Positions 8,090-16,942 of a stretch of 64,000 bases of DNA are shown piece by piece. The notes beneath the pieces are model-generated. The model was not told the DNA's origin. It ran no database searches and saw only the letters and a program-made list of their open reading frames with translations. The position numbers and the translations under genes are program-made. Within the stretch, counting starts at the first letter, position 1. Every line of letters starts with the position of its first letter. The DNA is from Rhodoferax sp. GTDB lineage: Bacteria; Pseudomonadota; Gammaproteobacteria; Burkholderiales; Burkholderiaceae_C. Location of the stretch: the NCBI GenBank assembly GCA_018061265.1, contig JAGOUM010000001.1, positions 80,148-144,147 on the forward strand, in the 5' to 3' direction.

Positions 8090-10876
8090 TCATCCGGCGA
8101 GCTGCGGCTGGTTTTGCAATGCGACCAGCTCCTCGAGCGACTCCCGGGCGATCGGCCGACTGATCAGATATCCCTGCAACAAGGTGCAACCCAGGGCCAG
8201 CAACTGGTCTTTTTGCGCCTGGGTCTCCACCCCTTCAGAAACAATGGTGATGTTCATGCTGTTGCCCAGCGCGATCACCGCCTTGACGATTGCCGCCGAA
8301 CGCTCATTGCTGGTGAGATCATTGACAAATGTCTTGTCAATCTTGATTTCGGCCAAGGGCAACATTTGCATGTAGGACAGCGAGGAGTAACCGGTACCAA
8401 AATCGTCGATCGAAAAACTCAAACCCATGGCACAAAGCTCTTGCATGCGGTCAATCACCAGACGGGTGTCCTGCATCACAATGCCCTCTGTCACCTCCAG
8501 ACGAAGCAGTTCAGCACGGGCACCGGTCTCGGCAACAATTTTTGCCACGCGTTCGACAAAGTCTGCCTCGGTGAACTGCCTCGGGCTGACGTTGACACTC
8601 AAACTCAGGGCGGCCATCGTCGGCATGGCGGCCCAGCGTGTGAGGGTTTCGCAGGCGCTGCGGACCACCCAGTCACCCATGGCGATGATGGCCCCGGAGT
8701 CCTCCGCCAGGGGAATGAACTCAACTGGCGAGACCTTGCCACGCACAGGGTGCTCCCAGCGCATCAAACACTCGGCACCCACCGCCTGGTTTCTGGCGTC
8801 CACCTGCAACTGGTACAACAGACTGAGCTGCCCGTCGCGCAGCGCCAGGTTCAGGTCGTTGCTCAGCGCCATACGTTCATTAACCGCTTTCTGCGCCTGT
8901 GGGTCGTATTGACGGATCAGATTGCGGCCGTCGTGTTTGGCTTTGTACATGGCCACGTCAGCGCGTTTGAGCACTTCCGTCAACGGCTCTTCCAGCAGGC
9001 CAAACAATGCCACTCCTATACTGCCGCTACAGGTGTAGCGCAAGGTTTGTGCGTGGTCGCCAAAATCGCTCGCCGTGTCGAGTTCAAAAGGCGATAACAG
9101 GGCTTGGTGCACCGCCTGCGCCATTGCCAGCGTCTGCTCCATCGCCACTGATTCACTTGTATCAAGATGGGTCAACATCACCACAAACTCATCTCCGCCC
9201 AAGCGGGCCGCCATATCGTGCTGCCCAATGATCAGCATCAGGCGCTGGGCAATCCGGCTGAGTAACTGATCACCCACGGAGTGTCCATGTGCGTCGTTGA
9301 GATTCTTGAAAAAATCCAGATCAATGAACATGATCCCGGCCAGCGTTCCCTCCTGCAAAGCAGCATTCATGGCGGTTTGCAGCGCTTCCAGGAACATGCG
9401 CCGGTTGGGCAGTTGCGTCAACGGATCAAAGTAGGCCAGCTCACGAATGTGCGACTCGGCCCGCTTGCGGTCAGTGATGTCGGTAAACGAGCCGACATAT
9501 CCCCGCAAACCGCTGCTGGGATGACGGATGGCACTGATCGTCACCATACAAGGCACATCGCGACCGTTCTTATGCTGGCAAGTCAATTCGCCCTGCCAGC
9601 GTCCATGCAATTGCAAATCCTGCCACACCTTGCGCATGGTGAACTCTGGCACTGAATCGCTGCGCAGCAGCTGGGTCATCTGCCCGGTTAGTTCCTGCGG
9701 GAGATAGCCCAGCAACGCCGACATGGCCTGATTGGCCAGCTTGATACACGCCACATCGTCGGTCACAACCAGCCCGACCTGGCTGTCAAAGGCCGCCGCA
9801 GCGACCTCAAGAGAGGCTTGCGCCTCCTGATTAACCCGGGTCAGTTCCCTAAGACGGCGATTACTGCGCCAGAAATAGGCCGCCATGGTCAGCCCGGTCA
9901 CCAGCAGTGCACCCGCCAATAAAATGATTTTGGCTTGGTGGTCCGTCCATAACACCTGCCACACCGGGCGTTCTCGCATCCCCGGGTAAACGTTCACCCG
10001 TCGCATCAGGTTTTCGATGACAGTGTAATTCGCCGGTGTCGAAAAACCCTGGTAGCGCCCACTTCGCGCGGCCGCAGAATCCGCAGGGACCTGCAGCAAA
10101 GCCAGGGTGGTGGCCTTCACCAGATCTTTGGGTGTATGGCGCAGCGCAGTCCAGGGCCACTCCGGATAAAGGTCGGTTGACAACAGTTGCGGAAAGTCGA
10201 GGTTGTGCTGCGCGTTGATGATGCGCAGCTGGCTCAAATCGACTTTTCCCTGCGACTGCATGCTTTCGAGCACACCCGTGCGCACAATGCCCACATCGGC
10301 TTTGCCTTCTTTGACCGCTTCGACAATCTGGCTATGGGGCAGGCCAAGATAGACCATCTCCGCCTGGCGACGGTCTAAGAGTTGAACACCTGCCTGCTGA
10401 AAAATGTCCGCTGCCATCAGAAAACCACCCAGAGAGTTGACACTGACCGCTGCCACGCGCTTGCCCACAACAGACTCCAACGTGGCAATGGGCGTCTCGG
10501 CACGGGTAAAGATGACACTGCCAAACTGCTCGACCACCCGGCCGTTGATCAACATGTTGAGTGTCACCATTGGACGCAACTGATGCCTGTTGCGCAGGAC
10601 GATGTAGTGCTCCGGGTTGGTCAACACAAAGTCAATGCTGCCAGTGTCGACTGCGGCGTCCAACTCCTCGTAGTTCAATGGCAACATTTCGAACTGGTAC
10701 TGCGGCAGCTTCTGGCTCAGCCACTGGGCAGTCGGTGCCCACTGCGCCAGGGTCTCGGGTTTGCCTTGAAATGAGAGCACTCCAATGCGCACTCCTTGCG
10801 CAGCCAGCGCTACGCCCGCCAGAAGCAGGCAGCACAAGACGGTAATGAGCCGAAACACGCGCAACATGACCGGCAT
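8090..10876 (-). CDS. PhnD-like sensor / PAS / GGDEF / EAL c-di-GMP protein
   Basis: About 928 residues. After a signal peptide come roughly 270 residues resembling a phosphate/phosphonate periplasmic binding protein (IGVLSFQGKPE, DFVLTNPEHY, GKADVGIVRTG), a single helix (IILLAGALLVTGLTMAAYFW), a PAS domain (LVVTDDVACIKLANQAM), then GGDEF with an intact ARLGGDEF and EAL with ECLMRW in place of EAL, DDFGTGYSSL and ETQAQKD conserved. It probably senses a small periplasmic ligand and makes or degrades c-di-GMP; Cys at the EAL position occurs in active enzymes. The open frame starts at a GTG (10900); ATG at 10876 or 10867 better fits the signal peptide. Confidence 0.88.
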   Translation of the reverse strand: MPVMLRVFRLITVLCCLLLAGVALAAQGVRIGVLSFQGKPETLAQWAPTAQWLSQKLPQYQFEMLPLNYEELDAAVDTGSIDFVLTNPEHYIVLRNRHQLRPMVTLNMLINGRVVEQFGSVIFTRAETPIATLESVVGKRVAAVSVNSLGGFLMAADIFQQAGVQLLDRRQAEMVYLGLPHSQIVEAVKEGKADVGIVRTGVLESMQSQGKVDLSQLRIINAQHNLDFPQLLSTDLYPEWPWTALRHTPKDLVKATTLALLQVPADSAAARSGRYQGFSTPANYTVIENLMRRVNVYPGMRERPVWQVLWTDHQAKIILLAGALLVTGLTMAAYFWRSNRRLRELTRVNQEAQASLEVAAAAFDSQVGLVVTDDVACIKLANQAMSALLGYLPQELTGQMTQLLRSDSVPEFTMRKVWQDLQLHGRWQGELTCQHKNGRDVPCMVTISAIRHPSSGLRGYVGSFTDITDRKRAESHIRELAYFDPLTQLPNRRMFLEALQTAMNAALQEGTLAGIMFIDLDFFKNLNDAHGHSVGDQLLSRIAQRLMLIIGQHDMAARLGGDEFVVMLTHLDTSESVAMEQTLAMAQAVHQALLSPFELDTASDFGDHAQTLRYTCSGSIGVALFGLLEEPLTEVLKRADVAMYKAKHDGRNLIRQYDPQAQKAVNERMALSNDLNLALRDGQLSLLYQLQVDARNQAVGAECLMRWEHPVRGKVSPVEFIPLAEDSGAIIAMGDWVVRSACETLTRWAAMPTMAALSLSVNVSPRQFTEADFVERVAKIVAETGARAELLRLEVTEGIVMQDTRLVIDRMQELCAMGLSFSIDDFGTGYSSLSYMQMLPLAEIKIDKTFVNDLTSNERSAAIVKAVIALGNSMNITIVSEGVETQAQKDQLLALGCTLLQGYLISRPIARESLEELVALQNQPQLAG

Positions 10877-10924
10877 TAAACCATGCCATAAGGCACGCAC
10901 CTGCCGCGCCTGCAGCCACCAGCC

Positions 10925-12907
10925 CTAGAGCGGGCGGCCGAGTTCTTCCCAGCGCTCCAGCGCCGCCATCAGCTCGTCGTCAATTTGCGCACTTCGGGTG
11001 ACCAGCTTGAGCGCGCGCGCATTGTCTATGGCATACAGGCTGCCATCCGCAAGCAGGGTATTGATGTCGACTTGTTCGGATTCCAGCACTGCTATCCGAT
11101 CCGGTAGTGCGTCGAGTTCACGCTGCTCCTTGAAGCTGAGTTTGCGTGCCCGTGCAAAGGGCGCTGGTGGCGGCGGCAACTCAGGAGCCGGGGCGCCCAC
11201 TGCGAGCGCGACTTCACCAGATTCTGTTTTTGATAGCTGTTGACGCTTTTCCTTATTGGGCTGTAGCCCTTTTTGATTGTTATTTTTCTGAATCTCCGCG
11301 CTGCGTCGGCTCTGCAGCAGCCAGTCCGTGACACCGCCTTCGTATTCGCGCCAGCGAGCATCGCCTTCAAATGCAATGGTGCTGGTCACCACGTTGTCAA
11401 GAAAACTGCGGTCATGACTGACCAGAAACACGGTACCTTCAAAGTTCTGCAACAGGTCTTCCAGCAACTCCAGCGTGTCGATATCCAGATCGTTGGTCGG
11501 CTCGTCGAGCACCAGCACATTGGCTGGCCGGGCAAACAGCCGCGCCAGCAACAAGCGGTTTCGCTCGCCCCCACTGAGACTGCGTACCGGTGAATTGGCG
11601 CGTGCCGGGGAAAACAAAAAATCGCCCAGGTAACTTTTGACGTGTTTCCTCTGGTTGCCAATTTCAATCCACTCACTGCCCGGGCTGATAAAGTCCTCCA
11701 GCGTCGCATCCAGGTCCAATGCATTACGCATCTGGTCAAAATACGCGACGGTGACGTTGGCCCCTTGGCGTACTGTGCCCCAGGGGCTGTGTCCCGGTTC
11801 CGGTGCAGGCGCGTTTGGCGGTGCCGGATCTGCCTGCAACTCACCCAGAATCAGTTTAAGAAGGGTGGTTTTGCCGGCACCGTTGGCACCCAACAGACCA
11901 ATCTTGTCGCCACGGACAATGGTGGCAGAAAAGTCATGCACGATCTTCTTGTCACCAAAACTCTTATTGACATGAGTCAACTCAGCCACCAGTTTGCCAC
12001 TGAGTGCACCGGTAACAACATCCATGTTGACGCTGCCTACAACCTCTCGTCGCGCCGCTCGGTTGGCACGCAGGCGCTCCAGCCGGGTGATCCGTCCCTG
12101 CGCCCGGGTGCGGCGGGCCTCAACACCTTTGCGAATCCACACCTCTTCCTGCGCCAGTAGTTTGTCAGCGCGGGCGTTGATCACCGCCTCCTGGGCCAGT
12201 TGTTCCGCCTTTTGCAGACCGTAGGCGGTGAAGTTGCCCGGGTAGCTCAGCAGCTTGCCGCGGTCGAGTTCCACGATCCGGGTGGCCACGTTGTCCAGAA
12301 AGGTCCGGTCATGGGTCACGGTAATGATGCTTCCCCTGAAATCGACCAGCAAGCCTTCGAGCCATTCGATACTGTCCAAGTCCAGATGGTTGGTCGGCTC
12401 GTCCAGCAAAAGCACGTCGGGCTGTGCCACCAGCGCCTGTGCCAGCGCCACGCGCTTCTTGTTGCCTCCGGACAAAGTACTCAAAATCGCCGCCGGGTCC
12501 AGGTGCAGCCGGTGCAAAGTTTCGGCCACGCGCTGCTCCCAGTTCCAGCCATCCAGCGCCTCTATCTCGCTTTGCATGGCGTCCAAATCACCGTGACCCA
12601 ATGAATACTCTTCAATGAGGGCTCTGGCCCTTGCTACACCTTGACTGACAGCGACAAAAACCGTTGCTTGTGCGTCGAGTTCTGGCTCCTGAGCGACATA
12701 GGCAATACGGGTATTGTTTTGCACTTGCAAGCTGCCATCATCCGGCTTTTCGAGTCCGCCCAGAATCTTGAGCAGGGACGACTTGCCGGCACCATTTCGG
12801 CCAATCAGGCCCACGCGCTCCTGTGTCTCAAGTGAAAAATCCGCGTGGTCAAGCAAAGCAACATGCCCGAATGCCAGCTGGGCGTCTAGAAGTGTGATGA
12901 GTGCCAT
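10925..12907 (-). CDS. uup: ABC-F ATPase Uup
   Basis: A 660-residue soluble ABC-F protein with two ATPase cassettes: Walker A GRNGAGKSS and GANGAGKTT, signatures LSGGNKKR and LSGGERNR, Walker B LLLDEPTNHLDLDS and LVLDEPTNDLDIDT. A C-terminal coiled coil (ELDALPDRIAVLESEQ onward) identifies it as Uup rather than EttA. Uup acts on ribosomes and branched DNA and affects precise excision of transposons. Between cassette two and the coiled coil, residues about 540-560 (KNNNQKGLQPNKEKRQQLSK) are encoded by an in-frame copy of the dispersed repeat, an unusual insertion that leaves the reading frame open. Confidence 0.93.
   Translation of the reverse strand: MALITLLDAQLAFGHVALLDHADFSLETQERVGLIGRNGAGKSSLLKILGGLEKPDDGSLQVQNNTRIAYVAQEPELDAQATVFVAVSQGVARARALIEEYSLGHGDLDAMQSEIEALDGWNWEQRVAETLHRLHLDPAAILSTLSGGNKKRVALAQALVAQPDVLLLDEPTNHLDLDSIEWLEGLLVDFRGSIITVTHDRTFLDNVATRIVELDRGKLLSYPGNFTAYGLQKAEQLAQEAVINARADKLLAQEEVWIRKGVEARRTRAQGRITRLERLRANRAARREVVGSVNMDVVTGALSGKLVAELTHVNKSFGDKKIVHDFSATIVRGDKIGLLGANGAGKTTLLKLILGELQADPAPPNAPAPEPGHSPWGTVRQGANVTVAYFDQMRNALDLDATLEDFISPGSEWIEIGNQRKHVKSYLGDFLFSPARANSPVRSLSGGERNRLLLARLFARPANVLVLDEPTNDLDIDTLELLEDLLQNFEGTVFLVSHDRSFLDNVVTSTIAFEGDARWREYEGGVTDWLLQSRRSAEIQKNNNQKGLQPNKEKRQQLSKTESGEVALAVGAPAPELPPPPAPFARARKLSFKEQRELDALPDRIAVLESEQVDINTLLADGSLYAIDNARALKLVTRSAQIDDELMAALERWEELGRPL
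11226..11289 (-). repeat. dispersed AGCTAT-type repeat copy, in frame inside uup
   Basis: On the minus strand this reads A/T-rich flank, GGGCTACAGCCC palindromic core, an A/G-rich spacer containing AAGCGTCAACAGCTATC, and an A-rich end. The element matches the layout of the copies at 34476-34540 and 39678-39720. It is translated within the Uup linker as an Asn/Gln/Lys-rich stretch. Confidence 0.6.
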
Positions 12908-12929
12908 AGGGGCGCGATTATCCCCGGCG

Positions 12930-13280
12930 CTACAACTCCCCCAGCGAAATCAGCGACAACACGTCGGGTTCAGCCAGTTCATCCATCGATGCCTGGCTCC
13001 TGTTCTGGGCCTGCTGCAACCCAAACGCCACTACCAGCACCAGAACAGCCACGCCAGCCAGAATTGACTTGGCGCGAACGCCCAGGGTCAAAGTGCTGCC
13101 ACTTCCCTGAGCGACCGGATGGTCAACTGCCCCACGCAAGCGCCACTGAGCCAGCACCCTGTCTTCAAGGGCATGGCCTTCCGGCCCGGGAGGGTCAGAC
13201 AGGGTCGCGCGCAGATCGGCGCGCAGTTGGGCATCTGCTGCAGTGGCATGCCGCAGCGCTGTGAGCGGTTCGGTTTTCAT
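12930..13280 (-). CDS. small single-pass membrane protein, candidate anti-sigma factor
   Basis: A 116-residue protein: an N-terminal soluble part of about 68 residues, one transmembrane helix (ILAGVAVLVLVVAFGLQQ, about 74-91) and a short acidic C-terminal tail. Its ATG overlaps the stop of the ECF sigma factor by four bases, which indicates translational coupling. Small single-pass proteins directly after ECF sigma genes are often anti-sigma factors; in Burkholderiales this position is also filled by DUF3619 proteins, which this resembles in layout. No zinc-finger (ZAS) Cys/His motif is seen, so the anti-sigma role is inference from context. Confidence 0.7.
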   Translation of the reverse strand: MKTEPLTALRHATAADAQLRADLRATLSDPPGPEGHALEDRVLAQWRLRGAVDHPVAQGSGSTLTLGVRAKSILAGVAVLVLVVAFGLQQAQNRSQASMDELAEPDVLSLISLGEL

Positions 13281-13927
13281 GCGATTTCTCCGGAAAATTT
13301 GCTGCGCAAACTGCGTTTGGCACGGTGCAGCAACTGGTGTGCGGCGTTATTGTCAATGCGCAGGGTATGGGCGATTTCGCCCACCTCGGCATCACCATAA
13401 GCCCACATGGCGATGGCCAGACGCTGTCGTGCGGGCAAGCTAGCCAACGCCTGCTGCAATTGTGCGTTACTCAGTGCGGCCAGACCATCTTGACCATGAC
13501 TACTTTGGCTTTGTTGCAGATCGTCAACCAACTCGGCCAGTACCTCATCGTCAAGGCTGAGTTCGCGTCGTCTGACCATCTGCGTTTTACAGCGGTTAAT
13601 GACAATGGTATTGAAATACGTTGATAGCTGCGCGCCATGTGAATCACTGGGCTGGCTGCGCCAAAGGCGCAAAAAAGACTCTTGCACCACATCCTGCGCG
13701 TCTTCTGGTTTGCCCAGCATTTGCAAGGCCAGGCGGTAGGCGCAGGTGGTCAGGCGATGAACCAGTTCAGTCGCGCTGGCTTCATGCCCAGCACAGGCTT
13801 GCCGCCACAAGGCCCAATCGGTATCGCCCGGCCCGAAGGCATTGCCCAAACGCCAGATGTGCGCCACACGGTGACTCCAGTCACCAAAGGTTCCAAGCAG
13901 CGACCGGCTTTGCGGAGTATCTGCCAT
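13277..13927 (-). CDS. ECF-type RNA polymerase sigma factor
   Basis: A 216-residue sigma-70 family protein with region 2 (AYRLALQMLGKPEDAQDVVQ then ESFLRLWRS) and region 4 (LPARQRLAIAMWAYGDAEVG then HTLRIDNNAAHQLLHRAKRSL), and no regions 1.1 or 3, as in extracytoplasmic-function sigma factors. A short N-terminal extension of about 45 residues precedes region 2. It sits between a secreted DUF3106-like protein (four bases upstream) and a coupled single-pass membrane protein, forming a likely three-gene unit for envelope-stress regulation. Confidence 0.88.
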   Translation of the reverse strand: MADTPQSRSLLGTFGDWSHRVAHIWRLGNAFGPGDTDWALWRQACAGHEASATELVHRLTTCAYRLALQMLGKPEDAQDVVQESFLRLWRSQPSDSHGAQLSTYFNTIVINRCKTQMVRRRELSLDDEVLAELVDDLQQSQSSHGQDGLAALSNAQLQQALASLPARQRLAIAMWAYGDAEVGEIAHTLRIDNNAAHQLLHRAKRSLRSKFSGEIA

Positions 13928-13931
13928 GTGG

Positions 13932-14381
13932 CTAACGACCCGGGAGTTTCTCGCGAAGCGCGGCGCGTTCTTCGGGGCTTAGGCGCTCCAGCATGGCACG
14001 ACGCTGCTCCAGCAAGCGGGCACGTTCCCCGGCAGGCAGTTGCTCCAGTTTTTGTGCCCGCTCGCGCTTGAACGCCTCGCGCTCCTGGGGGCTCATGGCC
14101 TGCCAGCGGTCTTTGGCACGATCGATCAGCGCCCGTCTGTCCTGTGGGCTCATGCCTTGCAGCGTCACTCTTAAATCGCGGCGGAAGGCTTCGCGCTCCT
14201 GCGGACTGGCGGTTTGCAGCTGGCGACGAATCTCCTCGCGTTTTTGCTGCTGCTGCGCCGGACTCAGCGCCGCCCAGCTCTTGGGGTCTGGTACCAGAAT
14301 GGGTGCCGCCAACCCCGCACCCGCTGCACACAGCAGCGCCACAGCCAGTATGGGTTTGAGCTTCATGGGAAGTATTTTCAC
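13932..14381 (-). CDS. secreted DUF3106-like repeat protein
   Basis: A 149-residue exported protein. The signal peptide (LKPILAVALLCAAGAGLAA) is followed by about five imperfect helical repeats of the form LSPAQQQQKREEI, ASPQEREAFRRDL, MSPQDRRALIDRA, MSPQEREAFKRER, LSPEERAALREKL. This (L/M)SPxxR pattern fits the DUF3106 family and is also reminiscent of Spy/CpxP periplasmic chaperones. The open frame begins at GTG 14381 with GGAAG upstream; ATG at 14366 is the alternative, and both keep the signal peptide. It is the first gene of the sigma-factor unit, so it may be a sensor or target of that regulon. Confidence 0.78.
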   Translation of the reverse strand: MKILPMKLKPILAVALLCAAGAGLAAPILVPDPKSWAALSPAQQQQKREEIRRQLQTASPQEREAFRRDLRVTLQGMSPQDRRALIDRAKDRWQAMSPQEREAFKRERAQKLEQLPAGERARLLEQRRAMLERLSPEERAALREKLPGR

Positions 14382-14410
14382 CTTGTCTTCCTTCGATCAA
14401 TGATTGGTAC

Positions 14411-15592
14411 TCAAGTGGTGGCGCGCCAAATCGGCAGCGTCCTGCCAGTAAACCCTGGCAAGATATGAGTTTGCAATTGACTTGACCCCAGGCCAAACTG
14501 GTGCTGCACCAGAGCGCCGAGGATTGCGCGGACGTCCTGAGTCGGCCGCAGATCGCGGCCGTCGAGCAAATCGCTTCTCTTTAACCCCGGCCAGTCTGTC
14601 AGCACGCGACCACCCGCCACAGTACCTCCGGCGACCATGGCCACCCCACCGGTGCCGTGGTCGGTACCACCAGTTCCGTTCACAGTGGCCGAGCGGCCAA
14701 ACTCGGTGATCACCAGCACCGTGGTGTGTTGCCAGTTCACACCCAAGCCCGCACGCAAGCCCGCGAGGCTGTCGTCAAGTACTTTGAGCAGACGCTCCAG
14801 CCTGGCGCTCTGGTTAGTGTGGGTGTCCCACCCCCCCAGTTCCAGCCAGGCCACGCGCGGACCTTTGGCCTCGGCGAGAAACTGTCCGGCCTGTCGCGCC
14901 AGACTGACCGCGCCGACTGCACCCGCACCCCCCGCCGCTGTCGTATCCATCACCATCGCCTGCTGCCCCATGGCCTGCTCCAGAGCCGCATGCAGCGCGG
15001 GATCGGCTTCATAGAGCTGGCGCACGCGCTCCAGCAAGTCGGTATCAGTGGCGCGCTGACGGTCCGGCGTCCAGGTGCTGGCAGAGTCGGCACCGCGCAG
15101 GCCCAGCGGCATGCTGGCAGTCAGGGCCAGAGCCGGATGACCTCCCGCCTGCAATGCCCGCCCAAGCCAACCCGTGCCCAGTTCAAACGGCCTCTGCCCG
15201 CCACTCTCCAGTAGTTGCTGCCCATCAAAGTGGGAACGTTCACGGTAAGGGCTGGCCGTGGCGTGTACCACCAGCAGCTCCTTTTCCTGGTACCAGCGGT
15301 GCAAATGCGTCAGCGCCGGGTGCAGCGCAAAAAGGCCATCCAGCGGCAAATAAGCGCCCTGGGCCAACGCCGATTCTCGGCCCAAGCTGCCCCATGCTGG
15401 GTCATGCAAGGCAGGTACTGCGGCAAGACCATCAAGCGCACCACGCAGCAGGACAACAACCAGCCGTTTGGCGCTCGCATCCTGTGACCTGGCAGGGGCT
15501 GCCAGGCTCAGGTGCACCGGCACCACCCCACCAGTAACTGCTGCAGCGGCAAGCCAGCGCAGTGCAAGGCGACGATTCAGGTCGACACTCAT
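14411..15592 (-). CDS. DUF1501 family protein (exported, Tat-like signal)
   Basis: A 393-residue member of DUF1501, a family related to the alkaline phosphatase/sulfatase superfamily. It starts MSVDLNRRLALRW followed by a hydrophobic run, a twin-arginine-like signal. Conserved segments include VVVLLRGALDGLAAVPALHDP, LELGGWDTHTNQ and VITEFGRSATVNGTGGTDHGTG, the last two typical of a metal-binding core. Biochemical function is not established. It follows the DUF1800 gene by three bases; the DUF1800/DUF1501 pair is common in bacteria and the two are thought to act together outside the cytoplasm. Confidence 0.88.
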   Translation of the reverse strand: MSVDLNRRLALRWLAAAAVTGGVVPVHLSLAAPARSQDASAKRLVVVLLRGALDGLAAVPALHDPAWGSLGRESALAQGAYLPLDGLFALHPALTHLHRWYQEKELLVVHATASPYRERSHFDGQQLLESGGQRPFELGTGWLGRALQAGGHPALALTASMPLGLRGADSASTWTPDRQRATDTDLLERVRQLYEADPALHAALEQAMGQQAMVMDTTAAGGAGAVGAVSLARQAGQFLAEAKGPRVAWLELGGWDTHTNQSARLERLLKVLDDSLAGLRAGLGVNWQHTTVLVITEFGRSATVNGTGGTDHGTGGVAMVAGGTVAGGRVLTDWPGLKRSDLLDGRDLRPTQDVRAILGALVQHQFGLGSSQLQTHILPGFTGRTLPIWRATT

Positions 15593-15595
15593 GGT

Positions 15596-16942
15596 CTATC
15601 TCCTTTGAAACTCGGGACTGGCCAGCAACAGGGCCAACGCCTGCGCACCACTTTCGGCACGCTCAATTTGTCGGGCGGTATTGGCGGTGAGCTGATCACC
15701 CCAGGCCAGTTGAGCCAGTGCACGCGCATCGGCTGCGTTCGGGTGCGCCTGGGCAAACTGGTCGGCCCACTGCACCCGCTTAAGCAAGGCATCGGGTGAC
15801 AGCCAGTCTTCACTTCGGTCGGGCCAACCTTGCGGTGATGGTGCCCTCCCCACGGCTTGCCCCATCACAGCCAGCGCCTGCACTGCATTTCCAACCGACC
15901 CCACGGGCCACTTGAGCATACGGTGAGCAGACAGCAACAGCTCTTCTGGGCGTTTGAACTTTCCTGGTGAATTTTCTGACCAGGCCAGTGGGTGGCTAAA
16001 CAGTGTCTGTGCCAGCGCGGTCAGGTTGCCTTGTGTGGCAAAAAAGCGCTGCGCCATGGCGTTCACCAAGTCCTCAGGCGGATCATCGGCGACAAAATGG
16101 CGAGCCAGTTTGGTGGCGAGGTGTTTTGCACAGGCCGGGTGTTGGCTCAAATCGAACAGCAGGTCATCCAGTGCCTGCGGTCCCTCAGAGTAGGCTTTGC
16201 CCATCACCACCTTGTTGCCCGGCTGGTGAAGCCGCGCCACAAATTGGACCTGCCCACCGGCTTGAGGCGGCAGGCTCCAACCGGTGAGCAATCGCGCAGT
16301 TTGCGTTACGTCCTGCTGTGTATATCCGCCGTTGACGCCCAGCGTGTGCAGCTCAAGCAGTTCCCGCGCCAGGTTCTCGTTGAGGCCCTTGTCGCGTCTG
16401 CGCCCGGCAGGTGAGTCCGGACCGATGGACTGGGCGTTATCCAGGTACAGCAGCATGGCCGGGTGCAGCACGGCCGCACGTAGCAGGTCCTTGAAGTTGC
16501 CAAAAGTGTGTGGCCGAATCGCCTCAAGCTCGTGCGGCCAGACCAGTGCCAGCGTTGTGCCCTTGGTGGCCGCCACACAAAAATGGTTGGCCCAGAACTG
16601 CACCCAGCGCTCTGCCACTGGTGTGTCAGTGCTCACCACATGTTGCCAGCGCCGCTGCAAGCCACGCAGGTTGGTCTGGCGCAGGGTCTGGCGGCTGGGC
16701 GTCATGATGCCTAGCTCGTCCTTCGGCATCGTTTGCTCGTCAGCCCGCGGGGCTTGGCGGGCCGCCTTGAGCACCTCGCGTGTCAGCTTAAGCGCACCGG
16801 CACTATCGATCAGACCGCTGGCATCAAAAGGCGTGGGGTTGGCGAACTGCGCCAATACCCAGCCACGCGGGTCAGCTTGAACGGCCCGCAGGCTGGTTTC
16901 TGAATAGCCGAAGCGGTGCGAAGCAATCGTGGCGGCTTTCAT
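15596..16942 (-). CDS. DUF1800 family protein
   Basis: A 448-residue protein of DUF1800, recognised from its N-terminal ATIASHRFGYSETSL, the central ERWVQFWANHFCVAA and WPHELEAIRPHTFGNFKDLL, NENLARELLELHTLGVNGGY and the C-terminal WADQF region. Function is unknown, but it is typically co-encoded with DUF1501. The ATG at 16942 is chosen because GGGGAG lies seven bases upstream and the sequence then begins as the family does. That ATG overlaps the stop of a small upstream ORF (ATGA), implying coupled translation. Confidence 0.87.
   Translation of the reverse strand: MKAATIASHRFGYSETSLRAVQADPRGWVLAQFANPTPFDASGLIDSAGALKLTREVLKAARQAPRADEQTMPKDELGIMTPSRQTLRQTNLRGLQRRWQHVVSTDTPVAERWVQFWANHFCVAATKGTTLALVWPHELEAIRPHTFGNFKDLLRAAVLHPAMLLYLDNAQSIGPDSPAGRRRDKGLNENLARELLELHTLGVNGGYTQQDVTQTARLLTGWSLPPQAGGQVQFVARLHQPGNKVVMGKAYSEGPQALDDLLFDLSQHPACAKHLATKLARHFVADDPPEDLVNAMAQRFFATQGNLTALAQTLFSHPLAWSENSPGKFKRPEELLLSAHRMLKWPVGSVGNAVQALAVMGQAVGRAPSPQGWPDRSEDWLSPDALLKRVQWADQFAQAHPNAADARALAQLAWGDQLTANTARQIERAESGAQALALLLASPEFQRR

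Noticed and set aside
7757-9097. 446-codon plus-strand frame, His/Gln-rich
   Set aside because: Antisense to the EAL/GGDEF gene and the maiA start. Composition and lack of motifs mark it as a shadow frame.
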